From: Streptomyces antibioticus
GTDB lineage: Bacteria; Actinomycetota; Actinomycetes; Streptomycetales; Streptomycetaceae
Length of the DNA stretch: 64,000 nt
Direction: 5' to 3'
NCBI RefSeq assembly: GCF_002019855.1
Contig: NZ_CM007717.1
Span: 2,539,198-2,603,197, forward strand
Made by a program: the position numbers and the translations under genes. The notes beneath the pieces are model-generated. The model was not told the DNA's origin and searched no databases. It saw only the letters and a list, made by a program, of their open reading frames with translations. Shown here in pieces: positions 30,443 through 38,742 of the stretch (the stretch's first letter is position 1; each line of letters starts with the position of its first letter).

Positions 30443-33145
30443 ATGACCGACCCCCACGCCATCCAGCCGAGCGAGCTCGACCAGCTCCCGGACCGCGACC
30501 CCGAGGAGACCGCCGAATGGCAGGCCTCACTGGACGCGGTCGCCAAGGCGGCCGGCCCGCACCGTGCCGCGTACCTGATGCGCCGCACGCTGGAGCGCGC
30601 GGAGGGCAACGGCGTCGCGCTGCCCAAGCTGCTCGAGACCGACTACGTCAACACCATCCCGACCGCCGCCGAGCCGTCCGCGCCCGGTGACGAGGAGATG
30701 GAGCGGAAGATCACCGCGTGGAACCGTTGGAACGCGGCCGCGATGGTCACCCGGGGCGCCAAACACGGCGTCGGCGGCCACATCGCCACCTTCGCCTCGG
30801 CGGCCTGGCTCTACGAGACCGGCTTCAACCACTTCTTCAAGGGCAAGGAGGCCGACGGCTCGGGCGACCAGCTCTACATCCAGGGCCACGCCTCCCCCGG
30901 CATCTACGCCCGCGCCTTCCTCGACGGCCGGCTGAACGAGACCCACCTCGACAACTTCCGGCAGGAGTCCGGCGGCAACGGCCTCCCGTCCTACCCGCAC
31001 CCGCGGCGGCTGCCCTGGCTGTGGGAGTTCCCGACGGTGTCGATGGGTCTCGGCCCGCTGTCGGCGATCTACCAGGCACGCTTCAACCGCTATCTGACCA
31101 ACCGCGGCATCAAGGACGTCTCCGCGTCCCACGTCTGGGCCTTCCTCGGCGACGGCGAGATGGACGAGCCCGAGTCGACGGCGGCGCTCGCACTGGCCTC
31201 CCGCGAGGGTCTGGACAACCTGACCTTCGTCATCAACTGCAACCTCCAGCGCCTCGACGGCCCGGTCCGCGCGAACTTCAAGATCGTGCAGGAGCTGGAG
31301 GCCCAGTTCCGCGGCGCCGGCTGGAACGTCGTCAAGACGCTGTGGGGCACCGCCTGGGACGAGCTGTTCCGGCTCGACACCACGGGCGCGCTGGTCCGCC
31401 GGCTGCGCGAGGTGCCGGACGCCCAGGTGCAGACGTACCAGACGCGCGACGCCGCCTACATCCGCCAGGACTTCTTCGGCAAGGACCCGGCGCTCGTCGA
31501 GATGGCGAAGCTGCTGAGCGACGACAAGATCCTGGAGTGTTTCCACCTCTCCCGCGGTGGCCACGAGGCACGCAAGGTGTACGCCGCGTACCGGGCCGCG
31601 CTGGAGTTCAAGGGCGCGCCGACCGTGATCCTGGCCCAGACGGTCAAGGGCCACACCCTCGGTGCGGGCTTCGCCTCGAAGAACGCCAACCACCAGATGA
31701 AGAAGCTCTCGGTGGACGAGTTCAAGGCGATGCGCGACCTGCTGGAGCTGCCGATCGCGGACAGCGCGTTCGCCGACGGCCAGGTCCCCTACGGCCACCC
31801 CGGCGCCGGCTCCCCCGAGGTCCGCTACCTCCAGGAGCGCCGCGCGGCGCTCGGCGGTCCGGCCCCGGCCCGCCGCGTCCACCCGGTGGGCCCGCTGCCG
31901 GCCCCCGCCGAGAAGGCGTTCGCCTCCTTCGACAAGGGCTCCGGCTCGCAGAACGTGGCCACCACCATGGCCTTCGTCCGTCTGATCAAGGACCTGGTCC
32001 GCGACAAGGAGACGGGCCGGCGCTGGGTGCCGATCGTCCCCGACGAGGCGCGCACCTTCGGCATGGAGTCGCTCTTCCCGTCGCTCGGGATCTACTCCCC
32101 CAAGGGCCAGACGTACGAGCCGGTCGACCGTGACCAGCTCATGTACTACAAGGAGGCCAAGAACGGCCAGATCCTCAACGAGGGGATCACCGAGGCCGGT
32201 TCGATGGCCGACTTCATCGCCGCTTCGACGTCGTACGCGACGCACGGCGAGGCGATGATCCCGTTCTACATCTTCTACTCGATGTTCGGCTGGCAGCGCA
32301 CGGCCGACCAGATGTGGCAGCTCGGCGACCAGCTCGGCCGCGGCTTCCTGGTCGGTGCCACGGCGGGCCGTACGACGCTGACGGGCGAGGGCCTCCAGCA
32401 CGCCGACGGGCACTCCCCGGTGATCGCCGCCACCAACCCGGCCGCCCTCAGCTACGACCCGGCGTTCGCCTACGAGGTCGCCGCGATCGTCAAGGACGGT
32501 CTGCGCCGGATGTACGGCGAGGCCGCCCCGGGCGAGGACCCGGACGTCTTCTACTACCTGACCGTCTACAACGAGCCGCTGCCGCAGCCCGCCAAGCCGG
32601 GCGGCCAGGGTGTCGACGAGGGCATCGTCAAGGGTCTGTACCGCTTCAACACGGCGGAGTCGGCGGGGCTCAGCCCGGCCGCCAACGCCCCGCGCATCCA
32701 GCTCCTCGGCTCCGGTACGGCGATCCACTGGGCGCTCCAGGCGCAGAAGCTGCTCGCCGAGGAGTGGGGCGTGGCCGCCGACGTGTGGTCCGCGACCTCC
32801 TGGACGGAGCTGCGGCGCGACGCGCTGGAGGCCGACGCGGCCCTGCTGCGCGGTGAGGAGCGGGTGCCGTTCGTCCGTCAGGCGCTGAACGGCGCCGAGG
32901 GCCCGGTCCTCGCGGTGTCCGACTACATGCGCCAGGTCCCGGACCAGATCGCGCAGTGGGTCGAGCAGGACTGGTCCTCGCTGGGCGCGGACGGCTTCGG
33001 CCTCTCCGACACGCGGGCGGCGGCCCGCCGGCACTTCGGTGTCGACGCGGAGTCGATCGTCGTCGCGGCGCTGGCGCAGCTCGCCCGGCGCGGTGAGGTC
33101 AAGGCGACCGCGGTGAAGGAGGCCCGGGAGCGCTACGGCCTGTAA
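30443..33145 (+). CDS. aceE: Pyruvate dehydrogenase E1, homodimeric type
   Basis: A 900-residue thiamine-diphosphate enzyme that decarboxylates pyruvate and acetylates the lipoyl domain of E2. The TPP/Mg motif is FLGDGEMDEPESTAALALAS ... NCNLQRLDGPV. Other family stretches are GGHIATFASAAWLYETGFNH, GQTYEPVDRDQLMYYKEAKNG and GEGLQHADGHSPVIAATNP. ATG 30443 with AGGAAGG upstream is preferred; an ATG 36 bp earlier lacks a ribosome site. Size is normal for AceE. It has a dedicated promoter/operator and a strong terminator, and works with lpdA, the E2, lipA and lipB of this window. Confidence 0.96.
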   Translation: MTDPHAIQPSELDQLPDRDPEETAEWQASLDAVAKAAGPHRAAYLMRRTLERAEGNGVALPKLLETDYVNTIPTAAEPSAPGDEEMERKITAWNRWNAAAMVTRGAKHGVGGHIATFASAAWLYETGFNHFFKGKEADGSGDQLYIQGHASPGIYARAFLDGRLNETHLDNFRQESGGNGLPSYPHPRRLPWLWEFPTVSMGLGPLSAIYQARFNRYLTNRGIKDVSASHVWAFLGDGEMDEPESTAALALASREGLDNLTFVINCNLQRLDGPVRANFKIVQELEAQFRGAGWNVVKTLWGTAWDELFRLDTTGALVRRLREVPDAQVQTYQTRDAAYIRQDFFGKDPALVEMAKLLSDDKILECFHLSRGGHEARKVYAAYRAALEFKGAPTVILAQTVKGHTLGAGFASKNANHQMKKLSVDEFKAMRDLLELPIADSAFADGQVPYGHPGAGSPEVRYLQERRAALGGPAPARRVHPVGPLPAPAEKAFASFDKGSGSQNVATTMAFVRLIKDLVRDKETGRRWVPIVPDEARTFGMESLFPSLGIYSPKGQTYEPVDRDQLMYYKEAKNGQILNEGITEAGSMADFIAASTSYATHGEAMIPFYIFYSMFGWQRTADQMWQLGDQLGRGFLVGATAGRTTLTGEGLQHADGHSPVIAATNPAALSYDPAFAYEVAAIVKDGLRRMYGEAAPGEDPDVFYYLTVYNEPLPQPAKPGGQGVDEGIVKGLYRFNTAESAGLSPAANAPRIQLLGSGTAIHWALQAQKLLAEEWGVAADVWSATSWTELRRDALEADAALLRGEERVPFVRQALNGAEGPVLAVSDYMRQVPDQIAQWVEQDWSSLGADGFGLSDTRAAARRHFGVDAESIVVAALAQLARRGEVKATAVKEARERYGL

Positions 33146-33160
33146 GGCGCTGCGGAGGTC

Positions 33161-33191
33161 GAAGGGGCACGGCGTCGCGCCGTGCCCCTTC
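33161..33191 (+). terminator. aceE terminator
   Basis: A 14-bp perfect stem: GAAGGGGCACGGCG (33161-33174), loop TCG, CGCCGTGCCCCTTC (33178-33191). It lies 15 bp after the aceE stop and only 22 bp before the next gene. Confidence 0.85.
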
Positions 33192-33213
33192 GCTGTCGGC
33201 GGGTCCCGGCATC

Positions 33214-34197
33214 ATGGGGCGCATGCGCGCTGCCCGCCTCATCAAGATGGTGCTGCTCCTCCAGTCCCGGCCGGCCATGACCGCGGCCGAGCTCGCCCAG
33301 GAACTGGAGGTGTCCGAGCGGACCGTGACCCGGGACGCCCAGGCCCTGTCGGAGGCCGGGGTGCCGGTCTACGCGGAGCGCGGGCGCACCGGTGGATACC
33401 GGCTGGTCGGCGGGTACCGGACCCGGCTGACCGGGCTGGCCCGGGGCGAGGCCGAGGCGCTGTTCCTGAGCGGGGTGCCGGGGGCGCTCAGGGAGATGGG
33501 TCTGGAGGACGTGGCGTCGGCGGCCCGGCTGAAGGTGTCGGCCGCGCTGCTGCCGGCGTTGCGGGACGCGCCGCGGGCGGCGGCGCAGCGGTTCCATCTG
33601 GACGCGCCGGCCTGGTTCCGGGAGCCGGAGGTGCCCCGGCTGCTGGCGGTGGTGGCGGACGCGGTGTGGGACGACCGGTGTGTGAGCGTCCGGTACGCGC
33701 GCGGGGACGAGGAGGTGGCGCGGGAGCTGGAGCCGTACGGGCTCGTGCTGAAGGCGGGGGTCTGGTACCTGTGCGCGCGGGTGGCCGACGCGGGGGTCTT
33801 CCGGACGTACCGGATCGACCGGTTCGTCGCCGTGAAGGTTCTGAAGGATCGTTTCAGCAGAGACGAGTCCTTCGATCTGCCCGGCTTCTGGGACGCGCAG
33901 GCGGAACGGTTCGCCCGGTCGATCCTGCGGGCCGAGGTCGTGGTGCGGCTCTCGGCGGCGGGGGTGCGCGCGCTGCCGCACGCCGTGGATCCGGTGGCCG
34001 CGCGCGACGCCCTGGCGCGGGCCGGGGAGCCGGACGCGCGCGGGTGGGTGACGCTCACCCTGGGCGTGGAGTCGGAGGACGTGGCGCACACCCAGCTCAC
34101 CGCGCTCGGCGCCGAGGCGGAGGTGGTCTCCCCCGCCTCGCTGCGGGCCCGGTTCGCACGGGACGCGGCCCGGCTCGCGGAGCTGTACGGCACGTGA
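33214..34197 (+). CDS. WYL-domain transcriptional regulator (YafY type)
   Basis: A 327-residue protein. The N-terminal HTH_11 helix-turn-helix (~5-60) has MTAAELAQELEVSERTVTRD and a GRTGGYRLVGGY wing. The WYL domain (~140-215) has CVSVRYARG, ELEPYGLVLKAGVWYLCARV and RTYRIDRFVAVKVL. The WYL C-terminal extension follows. Such regulators sense nucleic acid or nucleotide-like ligands. An ATG 9 bp inside (33223) is an alternative start. Confidence 0.88.
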   Translation: MGRMRAARLIKMVLLLQSRPAMTAAELAQELEVSERTVTRDAQALSEAGVPVYAERGRTGGYRLVGGYRTRLTGLARGEAEALFLSGVPGALREMGLEDVASAARLKVSAALLPALRDAPRAAAQRFHLDAPAWFREPEVPRLLAVVADAVWDDRCVSVRYARGDEEVARELEPYGLVLKAGVWYLCARVADAGVFRTYRIDRFVAVKVLKDRFSRDESFDLPGFWDAQAERFARSILRAEVVVRLSAAGVRALPHAVDPVAARDALARAGEPDARGWVTLTLGVESEDVAHTQLTALGAEAEVVSPASLRARFARDAARLAELYGT

Positions 34198-34266
34198 CGG
34201 ACGCGCGTGACAATCCCCGGCACTCCGGGTGCGCGGCACCCCTCCAGGCACGATGCTGGACGCGTG

Positions 34267-34785
34267 ATGGACGAGACGGAGTTCTGGGAGCTGGTGGACG
34301 CCGCCCGCGAGGGCGCCGAGGGCGACCCGGAGGACCAGGCCGACCTGCTCGTGGACCGGCTGGCCCGGCTCGATCCCGAGTCCGTGCTCGACTTCGCCCG
34401 GCACTTCGAGGCCCGTTACGGCCGTGCCTACACCTGGGACCTGTGGGGGGCCGCCTGGGTGCTGCTCGACGGCGCCAGCGACGACGCCTTCGACTTCTTC
34501 CGCTGCTGGCTGATCGGGCAGGGCCGGGACGTCTTCGAGGGCGCGGTGCACGATCCGGACGCGCTCGCCGATCTGCTGGGCGAGTTCGACGAGGAGCTGG
34601 ACGGCGACGGCGAGGACCTCGGCTACGCGGCCGACGAGGCGTACGAGCAGCTCACCGGCACCGTCGCCCCCGATCTGGGCATCCCGCCCGCCCCGGCCGA
34701 ACCCGAGGGCACCCCGGTCGACTTCGAGAACGAGCGGGCGCTCGCCGAGCGGTATCCCCGGCTGTGGAGCCGCTTCAAGGACTGA
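34267..34785 (+). CDS. DUF4240 domain protein
   Basis: A 172-residue acidic protein from ATG 34267 (MDETEFWELVDAAREGAEGD). Features typical of DUF4240 are FARHFEARYGRAYTWDLWGA, SDDAFDFFRCWLIGQGRDVF and DEAYEQLTG. It is predicted cytoplasmic and helical. The function of the family is unknown; it is common in streptomycetes, often in many paralogues. Confidence 0.82.
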   Translation: MDETEFWELVDAAREGAEGDPEDQADLLVDRLARLDPESVLDFARHFEARYGRAYTWDLWGAAWVLLDGASDDAFDFFRCWLIGQGRDVFEGAVHDPDALADLLGEFDEELDGDGEDLGYAADEAYEQLTGTVAPDLGIPPAPAEPEGTPVDFENERALAERYPRLWSRFKD

Positions 34786-34818
34786 CGCGGCTCCCGCACG
34801 TGCGAGGGCCCGCCCGCC

Positions 34819-35667
34819 TCAGGGTGCGGTCACCGGGCGGCCCTGGAGGCGGGCGGCGGTCTGCCGGATCTCCGGGAGGCGGGCCGAGAGCGCGGCGCCG
34901 GGGCAGCTCGTCATGTAGCCGTCCTGGTGCCCGGCGAGGGCGGGCAGGGTGGCGGTGACTCCGGACCGGTAGCGGCTGAGGCTGTTGCTGGACGTCAGCC
35001 GGACGTCGGTGCGCGGGTCCACGTCGGCCATGCCGAGCTTCCAGGCGGCGACCGCCGCTATGGCGTCCACCATCGCCTGCGGGACGGGCACCCCGGCGGT
35101 GAAGGTGCCCAGCGCGGCGATCCCGGCCGTGCGGTGGTTGAAGCCCTGGGTGTGGGCGCCGGTGACGGGCCGGTCGACCCCGCCCGCGCGGCCCTCGTAG
35201 ACGGTGCCGCACTTGTCGACCAGGAAGTTGTAGCCGATGTCGTCCCAGTCCCGGGCGCCGGTCTGGCCGGCGTACAGGTAGCGGATGATGCGCGGGGCGT
35301 CGGCGCAGTCGTAGCCGTTGGGCGAGTCGGTGTGGTGCACGAAGACGGCGACGACCTTGTCGTCGTAGCGCGGCGGGGGCTGGCTGCGGCGGCTGGCGTC
35401 GTCCAGCCACACCGTGCGGGGCACGATCCGCGGCTTGGCGGCGGTGTGGGCGGCCGCGGCGGGGCGGGCGGCGTCCTGGGCCACGGCGCGCGCGGCGAGG
35501 CCGGCGGTGGCGACGCGGTCGACGCCGCTCGCGCACAGGCCCAGGGCGGTGACGGCGGCGAGGCCCGGCAGACAGGCCAGCAGCACCAGGAGCGGGCCCG
35601 GTATCCGGGGCGGGCGCCGCCTTCGGGTTCCCCCTGATCGGCGGTGGACCGGTCGCTTGACACACAT
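34819..35667 (-). CDS. Peptidoglycan-recognition-type N-acetylmuramoyl-L-alanine amidase
   Basis: A 282-residue exported protein from ATG 35667. A basic N-terminus and hydrophobic segment (GPLLVLLACLPGLAAVTALGL) form a signal or anchor. The amidase_2/PGRP domain (~105-265) carries the zinc ligands His in VAVFVHHTDSPNGYDC, His in GAHTQGFNHRTAGI and Cys in AGHQDGYMTSCPGAAL. It cleaves the amide between MurNAc and the stem peptide. It is transcribed divergently from the MarP-like protease gene. Confidence 0.9.
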   Translation of the reverse strand: MCVKRPVHRRSGGTRRRRPPRIPGPLLVLLACLPGLAAVTALGLCASGVDRVATAGLAARAVAQDAARPAAAAHTAAKPRIVPRTVWLDDASRRSQPPPRYDDKVVAVFVHHTDSPNGYDCADAPRIIRYLYAGQTGARDWDDIGYNFLVDKCGTVYEGRAGGVDRPVTGAHTQGFNHRTAGIAALGTFTAGVPVPQAMVDAIAAVAAWKLGMADVDPRTDVRLTSSNSLSRYRSGVTATLPALAGHQDGYMTSCPGAALSARLPEIRQTAARLQGRPVTAP

Positions 35668-35828
35668 GGACCCACTGTCGGCCGGATCCGTTCCGTCCGC
35701 GATGTGTGCTGTGCCACCTGGTGGAACCATCGTCCCGGTCCACGGCGTTTCCCGGGATGTACGTGTCCCGCGTGCTGATCACCGGGCCCGTCCCCCACGT
35801 ATGAGGGGGCCCATAGAAAGGCGGCTCC

Positions 35829-37013
35829 GTGGACCTGCTCGACATCCTGCTGGTGCTGGCGATCCTGGCCTACGCCGGCTCGGGCTACCGGCGCGGACTG
35901 GTGGCCGGCTGTGTCTCGCTGGCCGGCTTCGTGGGCGGGGCGGCGGTGGGTGTGTGGGTGCTGCCCTGGCTGATGGACCTGGTGACCCCGGGGACGACGG
36001 CGGCGACGGTGACGGCGGTGTTCACGGTCCTGGTCCCGGCGGTGGTGGGGCACGAGCTGGCGGGCCGGCTGGCGCTGCGGCTGCGGCGCGAGCTGGACCG
36101 GGGGCCGCTTCGCGTCGCCGACGGCATAGGCGGGGCCGCGGCGAACGCGCTGGCGGTGCTGATCGTGGCGTGGGTGGCGGCGAGCGTGCTGGCCGCGTCC
36201 TCGTCGCCGCTGGTGACCTCGGCGATCCGGGACTCCCGGCTGCTCGGCGCCGTGCAGGACGCGATGCCGGACACCACCCCGGCCTGGTTCTCGGACGCCA
36301 CCTCGGCGCTCACCCAGGCGGGTTTCCCGCAGGTCTTCAACCCGTTCGAGAACGAGTCGACGGCCGAGGTCGCCAAGCCCACCGGCGACAGCGTCACCGC
36401 GCGCGCGACGAACGCGGCCAAGCTGAGCACCGTCAAGATCGAGGGCGTCGCGGGCGACCAGGGCCGCGAGGGCAGCGGGTTCGTGTACGCGCGTGAGCAT
36501 GTGATGACCAACGCGCACGTGGTGGCCGGCATCGACGACCCGACGGTGAAGGTCGGCGGGGTCGGACAGCCGTACGACGCGCGGGTGGTGCTGTTCGACC
36601 CGGACAAGGACGTGGCCGTGCTGTACGTGCCGAAGCTGGAGGCGCCGCTGCTGCGCTTCGACGACGACGCGAAACGCGGCGCGGAGGCGGTGGTGGCGGG
36701 CTATCCGCAGGACGGCGACCTCGACCTCCAGGCGGCGACCGTCGCGAACCGGGTGAAGGCGACCGGCCGGAACATCTACAACGACGAGATCGTCACCCGC
36801 GAGATCTACTCGATCCGCTCCACGGTCCGCCCCGGCAACTCCGGCGGACCCCTGCTGACCACCGACGGCAAGGTGTACGGCGTGGTGTTCGCCCGCTCCA
36901 CCTCGGACGACGAGACGGGGTACGTGCTGACGGCCGCCGAGGTCGCCGCCGACGCGAAGCGGGCGGCGACGGCGACGAGGCCGGTGGACACCGGCCGCCT
37001 CACCAGCTCCTGA
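35829..37013 (+). CDS. MarP-like membrane serine protease (CvpA-type membrane domain plus trypsin-like domain)
   Basis: A 394-residue protein from GTG 35829. The N-terminal ~165 residues contain four hydrophobic spans as in CvpA/colicin V production proteins. The periplasmic chymotrypsin-fold protease follows (~195-385), with His in VMTNAHVVAGI, Asp in FDPDKDVAVLYV and Ser in VRPGNSGGPLLTTDG. This matches mycobacterial MarP, which cleaves a peptidoglycan hydrolase under acid stress. The adjacent divergent amidase gene is a plausible partner, though that is inference. Confidence 0.9.
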   Translation: MDLLDILLVLAILAYAGSGYRRGLVAGCVSLAGFVGGAAVGVWVLPWLMDLVTPGTTAATVTAVFTVLVPAVVGHELAGRLALRLRRELDRGPLRVADGIGGAAANALAVLIVAWVAASVLAASSSPLVTSAIRDSRLLGAVQDAMPDTTPAWFSDATSALTQAGFPQVFNPFENESTAEVAKPTGDSVTARATNAAKLSTVKIEGVAGDQGREGSGFVYAREHVMTNAHVVAGIDDPTVKVGGVGQPYDARVVLFDPDKDVAVLYVPKLEAPLLRFDDDAKRGAEAVVAGYPQDGDLDLQAATVANRVKATGRNIYNDEIVTREIYSIRSTVRPGNSGGPLLTTDGKVYGVVFARSTSDDETGYVLTAAEVAADAKRAATATRPVDTGRLTSS

Positions 37014-37016
37014 GCG

Positions 37017-37532
37017 TCACACCGCCCGCCCCATCAGCACGTCGTCCACGTACTCCCCGGCCAGCAGGAACTCCCCCGGCAGGACGCCCTCCACGGCGAA
37101 CCCCTCGGATTCGTACAGCCGGCGGGCCGGGGCGTTGTGGCCGAGGACGCGCAGCGTGAGCCGGCGGGCGCCGCGCCGCCGGGTCTCCTCGACGGCCGCG
37201 CGGACCAGCGCCCGCCCGACGCCCCGGCCGCGCGCCTCGTCGGCGACGGCGAGGCCCTGGATCTGGCGGACGTGCGCGTTGCAGTCGAGCGGGGTGGACC
37301 GCCCGAGCCGCACATACCCCACGACCCGCCCGCCGCTCTCGGCGACCAGGTACTCCTCGGGCGGATGCCGCGCGTCGAAGAAGTCGGCGTAGGGCGGCTG
37401 CGGCTCCGGTGTGACGGCGTGCAGGGGCGACCAGGTGACCCGGTCGATGAGAGCGAGCACATCACCGTCGGCGAGGACAGCGGGACGAACACGAGGTGCG
37501 CTGGGTGCACTGGGTGCACTGGATCCGGACAT
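37017..37532 (-). CDS. GNAT-family N-acetyltransferase
   Basis: A 171-residue acetyltransferase. The core acetyl-CoA motif A is IQGLAVADEARGRGVGRAL (R/QxxGxG/A), with preceding VAESGGRVVGYVRLG and the C-terminal NAPARRLYESEGFAVEG motif B. ATG 37532 has AGGGTGG upstream; a GTG three codons earlier is possible. The substrate is unknown. It stops 3 bp after the MarP-like gene on the opposite strand, a nearly abutting convergent pair. Confidence 0.88.
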   Translation of the reverse strand: MSGSSAPSAPSAPRVRPAVLADGDVLALIDRVTWSPLHAVTPEPQPPYADFFDARHPPEEYLVAESGGRVVGYVRLGRSTPLDCNAHVRQIQGLAVADEARGRGVGRALVRAAVEETRRRGARRLTLRVLGHNAPARRLYESEGFAVEGVLPGEFLLAGEYVDDVLMGRAV

Positions 37533-37651
37533 GCGCGCCACCCTAGAACGCGCGTACGGGATCCCTACCGGGATTTTCGGCGGCGAAGCTTGGTCAGGCG
37601 TCCAGCCGGGTCTTCGCGCGCCTTTCGGTGGGGCGTGGGCAGGATGGGTTC

Positions 37652-38551
37652 ATGGCTCAGGAGCGTAGGCGGATCGTGGTGGCCGGGGCGTCCGGTCTGA
37701 TCGGGGGTGCTCTGGTGCGGTCGCTGGCCGCCGACGGGCACGAGGTGGTGCGGCTGGTGCGGCATGCGCCGCGGGGCGAGCGGGAGGTGCGGTGGGACCC
37801 CGAGCGGGGGCGCGTGGACGCGGCGGGGCTCGACGGGTGCGACGCGCTGGTCAATCTGGCGGGGGCCGGCGTCGGGGACCGGCGCTGGACGGACGCCTAC
37901 AAGCGGCGCATCCACGACAGCCGGGTGCACGCCACGGCGGGCCTCGCGAAGGCCGTCGCCGCGCTCGACGAGCCGCCGCGGGTGTGGGTGAACGGCAGCG
38001 CGATGGGCTTCTACGGCGAGACCGGCGACCGGGTCGTGGACGAGGACGCGCCCGCCGGGAGCGGGTTCCTGCCGGAGCTGTGCGTGGAGTGGGAGGCGGC
38101 CGCGGATCCGGCCCGGGACGCCGGGGTGCGCACGGTGTTCACCCGGACCGGGCTGGTGGTGGCGCGCGACGGCGGCGCGTGGGGGCGGCTGTTCCCGCTC
38201 TTCCGCGCCGGGCTCGGCGGACGGCTGGGCGACGGCCGCCAGTACTGGTCGTACATCGCGCTGCACGACGAGGTGGCCGCGATCCGGCATCTGCTGGACC
38301 GTGACGATCTGTCGGGCCCCTTCAACCTGACCGCGCCCGAGCCGCTGACGAACCGTGAGATCACCGAGGCGATGGGCCGGGTGCTGCACCGGCCGACCGT
38401 GTTCGCGGTGCCGGCCCCGGTGCTGCGCGCGGCGCTGGGCGAGATGGCCGGGGACGTGCTGGGCAGCGCGCGGGTGGTGCCGAGGCGGCTCCTGGAGTCG
38501 GGGTTCGTCTTCGCGTTCCCGGGGATCGAGGACGCGATCCGGGCGGCGTGA
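37652..38551 (+). CDS. TIGR01777-family NAD-dependent epimerase/SDR
   Basis: A 299-residue extended short-chain dehydrogenase fold of the YfcH/TIGR01777 type. The nucleotide motif is IVVAGASGLIGGALVRSLA, followed by DALVNLAGAGVGDRRWT, a NGSAMGFYGETGDRVVDE segment (SxxxxYG in place of YxxxK) and RTGLVVARDGGAWGRLF. A DUF1731-like C-terminus carries FAVPAPVLRAALGEMAGDVL. Biological substrates are unknown. ATG 37652 is chosen at the start of homology. Confidence 0.88.
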   Translation: MAQERRRIVVAGASGLIGGALVRSLAADGHEVVRLVRHAPRGEREVRWDPERGRVDAAGLDGCDALVNLAGAGVGDRRWTDAYKRRIHDSRVHATAGLAKAVAALDEPPRVWVNGSAMGFYGETGDRVVDEDAPAGSGFLPELCVEWEAAADPARDAGVRTVFTRTGLVVARDGGAWGRLFPLFRAGLGGRLGDGRQYWSYIALHDEVAAIRHLLDRDDLSGPFNLTAPEPLTNREITEAMGRVLHRPTVFAVPAPVLRAALGEMAGDVLGSARVVPRRLLESGFVFAFPGIEDAIRAA

Positions 38552-38577
38552 ACGGACCCGGGCGGCCGTACGACCGG

Positions 38578-38617
38578 GTGCGACCGCAATCGGCCATGTG
38601 CGACCGTCGTGCGACCG
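38578..38617. promoter_or_regulatory. Three GTGCGACCG direct repeats
   Basis: Copies at 38578-38586, 38598-38606 and 38609-38617 (spacing 20 and 11 bp), with weaker relatives TACGACCGG before and ATGCGCGACTG after. They lie 125-165 bp upstream of the FAD oxidoreductase start and could be regulator sites. Confidence 0.4.
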
Positions 38618-38742
38618 TGCCCTGTCCATGCGCGACTGTCCCCGACCGGTCCCGGCCCTAACCTCGACCCGAACTCGGGTATCCCACACGCCAGTTGGGG
38701 GCATGACGTCTCCACCGGCCGCGCAACCTCGAGGAGGGGCAC

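Noticed and set aside
30527..33034. 835-codon minus-strand ORF under aceE
   Set aside because: Antisense shadow of aceE.
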